The notes under the pieces are model-generated. The model saw nothing but the letters and a program-made list of their open reading frames with translations. It was not told where the DNA came from and searched no databases. A stretch of 64,000 nucleotides of DNA from Taenia hydatigena (Eukaryota; Platyhelminthes; Cestoda; Cyclophyllidea; Taeniidae): positions 62,001 to 126,000 of the forward strand of contig JADWOT020001588.1 of assembly GCA_036345935.2 (NCBI GenBank). Direction: 5' to 3'. A program made the position numbers and the translations under genes. Positions 34,025 through 45,100 of this stretch are shown piece by piece (positions within the stretch are counted from its first letter, which is position 1; each line of letters begins with the position of its first letter).

Positions 34025-35505
34025 TCAAGCATACAAAATATCGTAGTGTCCAGGTCGATAGAGCAGCACCACGGGCGCGGCGGCACGTTCACCCGCACTG
34101 GCGTTCTCCCGACCGGGGAATTCAAGGTTATTCAACTCGCCCGATTGTTGGCAATTCTCAATCTTAATTGGCACATCCATGGCCAAGGCTAGTGCAGCTA
34201 CGTGGACGTTGTCGCATTCCAAACCCATCGGCTCGACCTCCTGGAAGGATGGATGGAGGACGATATAGCAGATGAATGGCTTGAAGATGAAAGGATGGAC
34301 TATTGGGCGGATGGTTTCAGGAAGAGTTTAAAATGAACGAAAGATTTTCAGATGGACGGAGAACGATACAATGGATCATAAAAGTGGGTAGGTAGGTGAG
34401 GGTGGAGCTAAAAGGTAAAAAGCGGCAGGTCAGTGGGAGAGATGAAAGGAGAGGAGAGTGAATTGAATGATAGATTGGAAAGTGAAGAGATAGATGAAGG
34501 GGTGGATGGCTAAGCGAAGCCTAGATGCTGAAGAATGGGTAGGAGAGTGAGTGGATAGACAAATGGGCGAAGCCGATGTGGGTGAAGAGATGGAGTGATG
34601 AGAGGATACGTAAAAAAAAACGAGAGAAAGGACGAAGTCATACCGTTTCACAGAACCTGCGGACAGTCTTATCATCCGAGATGAAGTTGGAGTAAAAGGA
34701 TTCGTTACGCTGCATGTAGCTAGATACGGAGAGTCTAAGGGAGGCAAAGTCATTCAAATTAGAGGGAGGACTAACCTAAGAAAGACAACGTAGTAATCAG
34801 AGTATGACTGGTTGTTGAAGAGGTCTTCCAACTCCGACAGTGGACTGTCTTGAAGCACCAGCTTTTCAACCATTCCAGTGAACTGGTTTGGAGTGAGAAT
34901 CTGCGTAAAGACGAGCCTACCTGTTCATGAAAATCCTCCACCGTGAATTCAGTGTAGCCGACGGAGATTAGGAATTCCTTGCATTCATCACAGAAGCGAA
35001 TAAATCTAAATCGGTAAACATGAATGTAGGAAGAGGAAGTCCCACCTTTTCGCTTCTTCTTTCCTCTTGCCCTGCATCAGATACTCCATGTACGCAAAAC
35101 CAAACGCACGATAGAAACAATTCCCATCACGACGTAACCGACGTATTTTACTGTAGCGCTTTTTTAGTAACTAGTGAGGCGAAAAAAGCAGTGCGGTTCG
35201 TGGCGTAAAAGGCGTCGTCAAAAGTTTAGTCATTACACACCCACCTCTAGTTTCTCAAGATACACAGTATGCCCATTGAAGTCTTCTGCCAGTGTGGACA
35301 AGGGCAAAGGTTCACTGACCAACGGACCACTTTCTTTGATCTATGAGGTTCACCACGATGACTACGCTGAGGCTAAGCAACTCACCGCCTTCTCTATTTC
35401 CTCTTGTTGATTTTGCAGCGCTTCAAAACAATCAACAGGAGGATAAGTCGATGGGCCGGGGACTTTTGCCTCATCTGATGGTTCTGCTCTGACTAAAAGT
35501 GGCAT
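34025..35505 (-). CDS. OTUB1: Otubain-1 deubiquitinase
   Basis: Seven exons on the minus strand: 35505-35386, 35340-35245, 35158-35046, 35005-34921, 34900-34776, 34734-34644 and 34240-34025. The joins are in phase and give 281 aa (human OTUB1 271). This is a cysteine protease of the OTU family that cleaves K48-linked ubiquitin chains and, independently of catalysis, inhibits E2 enzymes. The catalytic triad is visible: D83 and C86 in RRDGNCFYRAFGF, and H275 in LLYRPGHYDILYA at the C-terminus. Other family landmarks are PLVSEPLPLSTL, RYSKIRRL, EFTVEDFHE, DYYVVFLRL.SSYMQR, FCETEVEPM and NVHVAALALAM. Several introns are very short (20-53 nt). The 20-nt gap after 34921 is unusually small, so that boundary deserves a check. 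The gene is head-to-head with MRPS10, 408 bp apart. Confidence 0.95.
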
Positions 35506-35913
35506 ATTATGCTGATCCTCGACAAACCGGTATGCTCCATCCGACCAGTGAGTTTAAGGATTTATAAGCTGGGATCAGGCTAAGTTGACGATAGTTAATC
35601 ACGAAAAGCATGCCAGACACAAGAGTTAAACTTTAGAAGGATTTGAAGCCAATATGAATTCCGGGTTGTTCCGTTGATCACAGCAATTAAAAGCTTGTGC
35701 CACTAGCAATATTTTACAATCCAAATTTGGTTTTTTGGAAACTTACAATTGTCGAATGCTTTTGTGCGAACAGTTTAAACCTTAAGCACTTACTACGCAA
35801 TATTGAGCATTTAAAATAGCCATATGGATGCCATTTTAAAGGAGTATGCAGTTATCATCATGATTAATTCACGAAAAACCCTCTGCCAATCCTGTTAGCC
35901 CAAACGGTCATTC
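35506..35913. promoter_or_regulatory. Shared intergenic/bidirectional promoter of OTUB1 and MRPS10
   Basis: 408 bp separate the two divergent start codons, so the core promoters and both 5' UTRs must fit here. CCAAT motifs occur near 35649 and 35886. No clear TATA box is evident. Bidirectionality is inferred from spacing only. Confidence 0.5.
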
Positions 35914-36958
35914 ATGGGATCGCTTTGGCGTGTTTTTGGTGTTACTCGGCTGTGTCTCTTGCGTCCTGTTTCACTTCCGTACTTAAAGTTTGCACAACTA
36001 TCTACGATCCAGGAGCCGGTTGATGTAACATGCTTTAGTTACAATAACGGTCTCAGGGTGAAGAACTCGATGAACCTGATATTCTCATCAAAAAACTGGA
36101 ACTTGAAGTCAAAGGTCATGAACCTTCAGTGTTGAAGAGCTACGAATCCTTTGTCCAAACTGTCTGTGGGCATTTTGACCTACAGTGCAAAGTGTGAGTG
36201 CGTGATTTTCGTTAGGCGTGTTCATGGCATTCACACTTTGTTTTGTATTTGGCCTTGCAAGAATACCACTGTTAGGAATGGCTTGGATGTAATTTATGGA
36301 GTTTCTTCCGATTAATTCATTGCTTGAAAGCTCACCTGTTCCATTTTCACTTAAGATGAGGCAAATTTGGTTTAATTTTGTTGAGTTTGTGCTGATCAAG
36401 CATACCGACTGATTTCCTATTGCGTTTTGATCTTATTTTGTCGCAGCTTTTTATCGCTAAATAATAGTTTCGGTAATTATTCTTAAACACGTGGGTTCTT
36501 CAGGCACTTTTTTCTTCTTCTATTGGTAATAGAGAAACGCGTAACTCGCCAATATTCGACCGTCTCTCTTTGAACAAATCGCCTTTCATTTACAAGAAAC
36601 ATCAAAGACAATACGAATTCCGAACCTATGTTAAGACTTTCACGGTTCGTATGCGCCTAAGAGTTAGGTGAAATTAATAACTATTTTAATACGATTGTTT
36701 TTAAAATTTTCTCTCCCCTTCCTCCTGCAGATTCCCCATCTAACGGGGTGCACAGCCAGTGTCTTCCTCGAGTACATCCAGCGGAACCTGCCAGCTGGTG
36801 TTCACATGACTGTTAATCAAGTAATTCCGTCCTACTTTCGTTGAAAGACTAATAATTTCCATCACATTCATTTTTTTGCCGTCTTGTTCTAGCATCGTGT
36901 GGAGGCGCTGCCTGAGGCACTTCAGCGTTCTACTGAAGGTCAAAAACAGGAGAAATGA
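35914..36958 (+). CDS. MRPS10: Mitochondrial ribosomal protein S10 (uS10m)
   Basis: Five exons: 35914-36024, 36057-36193, 36533-36644, 36731-36820 and 36893-36958. Phases are consistent and the product is 171 aa (human 201). It is a component of the mitoribosomal small subunit head. The first 37 residues ([18 protein letters not shown]...) form a basic, hydrophobic mitochondrial presequence. The S10 core is clear: [38 protein letters not shown] and [19 protein letters not shown], all matching animal MRPS10 in order. Intron 1 is only 32 nt (gtaaca...ctcag). An AATAAA-type signal was not identified close to the stop. Confidence 0.94.
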
Positions 36959-38094
36959 ACTTTACTGAGTAGTTTTTATTTGTAAAAATGTACTGATTTT
37001 CTACTCGGCGTCGGCTTCTTTTATCTGTGTTGAGGACGGAGACTGCATCTTCGCCCTTACGGGAGTGGGTACTGGCTGCTCTCCTCACCGCTCGTCCCGT
37101 CTGGAATTGGCGGTGGATTATTGTAGGACTTCTCTATTCGACGGGAGGTTGTAAAACTCAGAGTGTGTTGATACTCGAAGCGATTTGCTGGGGCACGGAG
37201 GGTGTGAATTCCCTCTTTTTCTGCACGATTCCAACCAGTTTACGGACGGAGGTTGCAAGCTGAAATCATCAACGAGGCGACACCAACTCGGACCGATCCT
37301 ACAGTTGGTGGGGATTCTCCTTCAACTAGACGCTGCCCTTCAAGACGCAGCTTAAGCGGTAGAGCGACTACCATGACCCCGTTGGGTCTCATTGGCAGTT
37401 GCACGGAGGGGACCCGCCATAGGAACTCGTGGGTCGTAGCGGGATCACTTGGAAGACCCTCTGATTCTGTCATGCATTGCCTCTGACGAGAGTATTCAAG
37501 CCCTTGTGCGGGTCCCGCGAAACTTATCGAGCCTAGCTGACAACAGGACCAACGAAAGCCCACCAGTGGACCCAGTGGGGGTTAACTTTTCCCCTCCCCA
37601 GCCACTTCTAAACAATTACAATGTGTAAAGGGTTAAAGCTGAAATTATCTATGACACGATATTGATTCTGATAGAGGCGAAAAAGTTGGCTGGTCCACCT
37701 CAGCATCGAGACTTGGCGATAAATCTGTCTTAAGCAGATGGTAAACTAAGACCCCTTATGGGCTGAACGACCTATGCCTTTCGCGTAAAGCGAACGGGTG
37801 ATCAGCGAAGACCCTCCACCGACTGAACATTGGCCTTCAAGGTGGAGTCGGCACAAGGATGGCAGAGTGCAGATCTCCCCAAACTCTCAGGTGAAAAAAA
37901 AGACATAAAACGATCCACAGCGTATGCATGTAATAAACTAGACTCGTGAAAACGCAGAATAGAGATAGCGGGTAGCACACATTTTTGGGATCGGTAGCAG
38001 AGGTGTACTTGTGCGCTAGGGAAGGATACAGAACACCCATCATTATTGTCATCATCATCAAAGAGAGAAGTGAGCGAAAGCAAATCCAGAGCTT
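36959..38094. other. Intergenic between convergent MRPS10 and UBR4; UBR4 3' UTR
   Basis: No gene seen. It contains a GC-rich block at about 37020-37560 that stands out from its AT-richer surroundings and may be an old repeat; no family was recognised. The right part is presumably the UBR4 3' UTR. A TTTATT (AATAAA on the minus strand) at about 36968 is over 1 kb from the UBR4 stop, so its use is doubtful. Confidence 0.5.
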
Positions 38095-39196
38095 CTATCG
38101 AGATCCTGTGGTGGCCAGTTGGATCAGCTCCTCGGCGCCCGCCTCGCCGAGCATTCCTACAGCAGTGACAAAAAAACAACCGCACGGTAAGGCCTTGACA
38201 GGCTGCGGAAGGGGGGGGGGGGCAAGACGAAAGGAGGGAGAGTGAGGCAACCCACCTACTACATCGAGGAACTCCTCCACCGACTCAATAGGCGAAAGGT
38301 CACCCTCAAAGAAACTCAGCAACTCGGGTGTCGCTGCGAGTAGCTGTTCGTCCGAACCACGAATGTACCGCGACACCGCCTCTGGCCACCAGCAATCGCG
38401 CGGTCCCTGCTCGGCTGGCGCCTTGACGCTCTGAAGTGGAGGATGAGTTATACCCAACGTCTTTGACAAAGTGATTAGATGGGTGACAAGGCAGACAAAC
38501 ACACACACGCACCTTGAAGAAGTATTCGTAGAAGGCTTGAACAAGACCGAAGAAAAGGAGGTAGGGCTTGTAGACAGTAAAGGCGGGGTGTTCCATGGCG
38601 GCAGCTCCGTCGGTTGCGCGAGCATGCGCGAGAGCCATGAGGTGGCGTAGCAGAGCAACACGGTGCTGGTCCCACTCCTCTCGTGATAGCAGATGGAGCG
38701 CCACTACTGCACTGTACAGTGGGCCTGTCAGTTCCCAGCACGCGCTGCTCCAACTGGGGCGAAAGAGTAAGTGGAAACTTTTAGCGCTTTTTTGGGGGCT
38801 TGAGACCGTCATGGTGTTAGGGATTATAGAACTGGAAGGTGGGAGGTTCTAAACCACCTAATTGAAAGCAACACTCACTGGGACTCAGGCTTCTCCAGCA
38901 TTCGCATCAGGTTGGCTCGATGCGACTCCATCGTCTGTTCCTTCTTCATTTGGAAGAAGGCCAACTAGATAAAGGGAAGAGAAATAAATTTTTGGTTAAA
39001 CCCTCGAAGGAGTCAAGGAAGGTGGGGGAGGGAGTAGATGACATGCCTGCATGAGGTGAGGAATGAGGTTAAGATTACTCTCCGCCGCACCGCCACCCGT
39101 CTCGCCGTGGAAAGAGCGTTGGTGTGCGAAACGAAGCAGCAGCAGCTTGATGTCGTGTAGCGCCAGACGCGTCGAGACCGGGAGGGAGACCAGCAT
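38095..39196 (-). other. UBR4: UBR4 C-terminal UZI-type helical region
   Basis: The last five exons encode the segment after the hemi-RING. Landmarks match human UBR4: ALHDIKLLLLRFA, TGGGAAESNLNLIPH, YSAVVALHLLSREEWDQHR, YLLFFGLVQAFYEYF, SRYIRGSDE and VEEFLDVVG. The protein ends in LIQLATTGSR and a stop. In the human enzyme this helical UZI region packs on the hemi-RING and helps recruit UBE2A/B. The exon join at 39047 appears to use a GC donor (CAG|gcatgt). The final intron contains a run of 12-13 G on the plus strand (38210-38222). Confidence 0.88.
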
Positions 39197-42100
39197 CTGT
39201 AAGGCGGGTACAAAACACGATCAATAGATTAGCAGACGAAGATTTTTAATAGTCAACCTATCAACAGTCAGAAACTCACAGTTACACAGATAGCATAGGT
39301 GGAGACTCGTTTGGCGTAGAGATCATCCATGCTTTCATTGCTTTCCTCCTCCCCTCCGCCTCCTCCTCTCTCCACCTTTTCGTCTTCCTTGCCATCCTTG
39401 CTGGCGACGTCGGGCGCAACCTCGTTCATGAGGACGGGTAGAAGGCAGTTACATCGAGCATCCCGATTGTGTCGGGTAGCGACACTCCATTCGCTCTGAT
39501 TCGACGCCTGCACTGCCTTTGAATGGCATTCAAAGTGCACCACCACAAAACTGGAGACGGTGGTGTAGCCCTCCGAGTCGGGGTTGGTATCAGCAGACGA
39601 CGCTGCTGCCTGTGTGGAAGCCACGGAGGCCGTGGATGAGGAGCCGATGTCTACGAGCGACTCCTCCAGTTTGCAACGTCGAATGAAGACGTAGATGCCT
39701 AATTCTTCGCGCGGTGATGAACGCGGACCCTCATGGCAGATGGCGCATTGAAGACCCGTCTCCTCCACCACCTGGGCTGCCATCTCCGCTAATTTACTTG
39801 CCGTTGTCATGGCGACCTGTGTGGCGGTGACACATTGGTTTAGTTACAGTGAACCACAAATTTCACGCGGGATGGGTCGTACGTCACTCACCTGTCCCTT
39901 CTCATTGACCTTCATATTGAGCGAGAGGAGGTACTTCTCCCTACATTCCCTTGCATTGCGTCGATGACGCTGCTCTGAAAGGGTTCTCAATTCCCGCACT
40001 GTGGTGACCACTCCCGGAATTGTCGTGAGATCAGTGCTGGAGACGGGTGTGGCACTACCTTCACTACTGCCAGCGTTTACCCACTCATTGAGCAGATCCT
40101 CGCTCAACAAACCCACACGACCGACGGACTTAGAGTCCTCCAATTTGTGCAGGAAGGCCAGTAGCTGCCGCGTGGTGTGGCCTTCAGGAGCGTCTGGAAA
40201 GGGTGGGGTTGGGGGATCCTCCTTCGGGTTAGACACCGCCCATACGCAGCCGCGAAGCAGTTGTAACACGAAGGGTAGAGTGTCGTCATCCAAAAAGACG
40301 GATAGAGCAGGGCTCTTGGTGCTGCAAGGGGAGGAAGTAACATGAATTTAAACTACCCAATAGCTGAGAGGTTGCAGCAGGACTTGAAGAGTTTCAGAGA
40401 GGCACTAATTTAATTTGGGGTGAGATTGGGCCGCCACAATTCGCAAGTACCAAAGACTGAGGATGAAAGCCAAAGGTGTTCAGTGGAGGAACCGCATCTC
40501 AAGCACTTCAGGGGCGGGGAGGAGAGGGAAGAGGTCAGTAAAACTTCTTGACATAGCATATTTAAGGTCTAGTCGGTTCTCGCAGGAATCACAGGAAAAC
40601 GCGCAAATTCCTGCAACCACTTACTCCAACGTGCTCTCTTCTGACTGATCTAACACCTCCGCCGGAATCATCCTCCACAGGTACGCCACACACAACTCCA
40701 GTAGAGCAAGATCACTGACCACCCGAGCACGTAGACGCCTCCCATGCAGCGTGTTGAAGGGAATGGCCGTTACGAGGGCGCAGCAGCACTGCAGCAAATC
40801 GGTGTTAGTGCTGCTTTTTACCTTTTCCTCTGATTCCTGAGGTGGCATCAATAGGGGCTCGACAACGTGTTGGCGGAGGAAATCGACAATAGCAGTCATG
40901 CGAGGCTCTGCACCGAAGGCCAAAAGGCCTGGCAACCGCGCAACACCGGACTGAACCACTTCGAGATCTGGGTGGAGAGCGAGGCAGGACAATAGACGCG
41001 ACAGGCAAAGGGAGTCGGCGTCGGAGGCGGTGGTAGTTGCACTTTGAAGGAGAGTAGTGAGCACACCCACGAGTCGAGAAGTCACCTGGTCGTGGAAGTC
41101 GCTTGTTGACTGATGCATGACCTGCAGGCAGGCGTAGAGGGCGTCCAAGAGGATGGGAATTGCACTGAAGAAGGGGAAAGAATGTGTATGGAAAGTATTC
41201 ATGAGATAGTTAGAGAGTGAGAAAAAGCAAATGCTGGAGCGATGAGGAGTGGACAGAAGAACACCTACCGATACTGCGGATCCACGAGGCAAGCCCGACA
41301 TTGCGGCACTTTAAGGCAGTACTCCAGCAAATGCACACTGACGTGGAGGAGATCGCGACACTTCAGAGCGTCCTTCACCACATCCAACCGGTTGAGAATG
41401 ATTGCCAGGCCCTGTGGATACTCCGTGAGCAATGCCAATCGGGTGTACTGCTCCTCGGGGATGGCGGGATGGGGTAGGTGTGAGATGTACAGCAGGTTGT
41501 CCGCCTCCAGTCCCGGAATCCGGTAGATCAACTCCATCGCTTTATTTGCCTAACGCAAATGAAGAGTGGAAGTCGTTTCGACCAGTACCAATCGCTAGCC
41601 AAGATAGTGGGGAGAGGAAAGAGCCTTACATTATTGGGATTCTGGAGCCAGTGGTACTTGTAGACATCTTCCAGCAGCAACTGTGGCATAAGGATGGCAT
41701 TCTCGCAGACCACTTCCAGTCGCATGTCTGTGGTCAGATTGTTCTCCACGCAGATGTAATTTATCACATCGGAGATGGTGGGACCGAAACCGCGGGTGTT
41801 GGACCTTGGTGAAAGGAAGAGCGGGTTATATCAGTTCGCGGAATAGTCACGAATGAGACCTTTGCCGGACGTATAAATATCTGACTAAATTATCTAATCC
41901 ATCACCAACGCTGGTGAATGGAGAGAGTAACCCTTGACCTTCCACCAATTCGACCGCCAAACTTACATGACCACCTCACGAACGCGTCGCACAAAGAGGT
42001 ACTCCTCCTGATCACGCCACACAGAGATGCGCACCGGGAAGGGTGCAACGTCCGTGGGAAGGGGGCAAGCGCAGGCGCAGATGCGCTTCAACAGAAAGAC

Positions 42101-45100
42101 GGCAGAGCTCTGGTCGTCCATTTGCACGGGACACTGCACGAGGTAGTCCATGGTAATCTGCACAGCAAAGGAGGTAGTGGAGGGATGAGAGCAAAGAGGA
42201 AAAAGGTAAGTGGCAAAAGTGTGGGGAGAAAGTCATTTACACGAATGAGGTCAGGAGCGCGTGACGAGGCGTTCTGCATGAGTTGCTGCAGCAATTCCTT
42301 GAAGAGGAGCTCTGCCTTCACGGTGTAGGCAGTGCGCTGGTAGACCAGGGGCTGCAGGCTGACAATGGCTTTGAGGAGGTAGGAGTAGAGGCGATCTTGG
42401 TGTTCTAGTGCCAGGTTGTTCTGTCAGACGGAAGGGGGGAGAAGTCAGCGAGAGTGAAAAATGATCCATGAGGGGGAAATAACGATCAGAGGGTAAAAGC
42501 CCCCACCTAGCAAGTCACAATAGACGCTAGCAATTGGATGCTTTTTGACCCTCAGTGTTTCTATGCACTGACAATAAAGCCACTTCCAGACTTTACGGGG
42601 TAAGACTAACCAACGGCTGGAGGATGGCCAAAAGGTCCGCAATATGCATCAAGGTGTAGCCGGGATTGGCGCCAGGTGCAGCACTACTTCCACTGATCGG
42701 GGCGAGTTGGGATGGAAGGCAGTCGGTCCAGTTACGTAGCGGCGGTAACGACGGTCTGTTGCCATCGCCCACGCCCTCGATAGCAGAGAGGGTGGTCAGG
42801 GTTCGTTGCAGCAGCTTCTCCACTTGGTCTGTATGCGCAAAGAGAAAGAAAGAATTCTAGCAGAGCTAAAATGGTGTTTAACTAGAAGTAAAGTCAATTC
42901 ACACACCCAACAGCCTTCCTCTATACAGCAACAGCGGACGCATGGGAAGAGGCGTCATCGATCCCGCTCCAGTCGTCGGTACAGTTGTAGACGCAGCCGT
43001 AGAGGTGCTGCTCTGTGGCACAAAAGCGGAGCAGCTGCGCTGAGTCCGCTGCATCACTCCTGCCCCTTTCGTAGTGCTGCCCGAGGTCAGGTCCCACATG
43101 AGCATCACCAGCGGGTTGACGCGTAATGATTCGTCAGTCAGGCCCGAGCCCCGATTAGCGCGCACCAGGTGATCAAGGTGGGGTACACATTGCGAAGCTA
43201 AGTAACAGAGGCATTCCGCCGAGCGGTTTGACGAGGTACTGGCAGTATCGAGACAGAGTTTGGCCAGAAGGTTGAGACCAGAGTCCTGATGAGACATATA
43301 TTGACGCGAAGCGAAGGAATGAAAGAGGAGGGGTGCCAACCACCCACCAGGATTGGCGGTTGACTCGTGATTATCAGACAGGGGAGGAAGTTTGGATTGC
43401 ATCGTCCTGCGTCGCCAGTGGAGGGCGAAGCGAGCACTGAGGGCAAGTTCACGAGGGGCAGTAGAGGTGATGTGTTTCCTTACGCGTTCTTCAATCTGTG
43501 CCATCTCAACTGCCAATTCGTAATGCTTCCTCCAGGTCTGAAAAAAGAAGCGGAGGCATGAGATCTCCAAAATGCACTCCCTTTGCGCCTGTTATGAGCA
43601 GTGACTGTGAAGCTATGTTTACAATTTTGGAAGGTAAGACAAAATTTGCCCTTTTTCCAAATAATCGTTATACATCGAGGAGCATTTGGCCACCAAGACA
43701 TAAGAAGAGCCTACCAAGAAAGACGCAGTCTTATCACCACGTATCCAGGCCTCGAAGTTAATCCTAGGAGGACGAAAGTTGGCGATTCCCCTGTCCCACC
43801 ACCAATTCTTTACGTTGTCAGGGAGGATGAAAAGGTCGCAGAGGAATTCGACACACACGGCGAGGATGAACTCCGCTACTGCAACGGGGGGCAACACTGC
43901 TCCTGCCAACCCACTTCTCAATTTATCCTGCTGCGCCCGCGTTAGCCCGATGAGGAGACGAAAGATAGTACGTAGACGCGCCTCCTGACAGGGGTAGTCA
44001 GCGTCCACACCACCTACAGATGAAGGAATTGGGATTCCAAGTTCTCCCAAAAAAGCTTCCATCAACAAAATCAAAATTCTGAGCAACCAAATAACAGCAA
44101 ACACGTCTCAGAACCATAATCGTACAGGGAGGAGTTATTGCGACGATTGACTTCACGCTCCTTCCCAACAATACGACTTGGAAGTAGCTCGAGCGCTCAA
44201 AATCAAAGATCTCCTTTTCACGTCCCGACAGTGCCAACAGAGGCTCAACAATGTTGTCGCCAAGGTGATTAATCTGGAAAGGGAAAGGAGGAGTATAGAA
44301 CACACAGAGGGCGATAAAGTTACTAATCTGCCACAGGAAGGAACAAACCCAAGCTCACCAATGCAATCGAGTCGGAAGTGATGTGATTCAGAAATCCAAC
44401 CAGCTTCATTTGTGTTACAGGACTGAGACTGTGGGCCAGTGGTAGGCCCCTACTAATGCACTGCTTTCGAGCCTCCAAAGAGAAGACGGAGGGGATGAAA
44501 GTGCCCGCCATGTTGATAATCAGACAGATGGCAACTTCTACACAGCGTAGACATCGATCATCACCACCGCTGCTGCTAACAACAGTAGCAACGGCAGCGC
44601 TGGCACCAGCAGCTTCCATCGAGTTAGCAGCGCATCGACCGTCATATATGGAGACTGCCTGACGCAAGGCCCACAATCGGCAGACCAGTGGAAAAGCCGC
44701 CTGCTGCACACGTTCTGCTTCGGATACGCTTTTAAGAACATGGTCCCTGGGCCAGAGTACTGGCACCAAGAATTCCGAAGTGTGCAGCAGTGGAGGATGG
44801 CCGACAGTAATCGAATCGAGGAGGTGTTTTCGTGTAAGCCCCAAGGCCGCAAGTTGAGTGTTCAGCTCCTCCGTCAGGCCTACGATTCTTGAGATTGCCA
44901 CCCGACGATCCTCTTCATCACGCAAACGACTCACATGGAAGAAATTTGGTCGCGCGAGCATGGAAAAGGTCATGAAATTGTAATTGGAGGACCCGCACTT
45001 GGTGCAGAGGAAGACCTCCTCATCACTGAGGTTGATGAAAAGGCATCGAGAACACTGATTTCCATTCTGCTTGCAGATCTGACATGTGGAGCCCTGGAGA

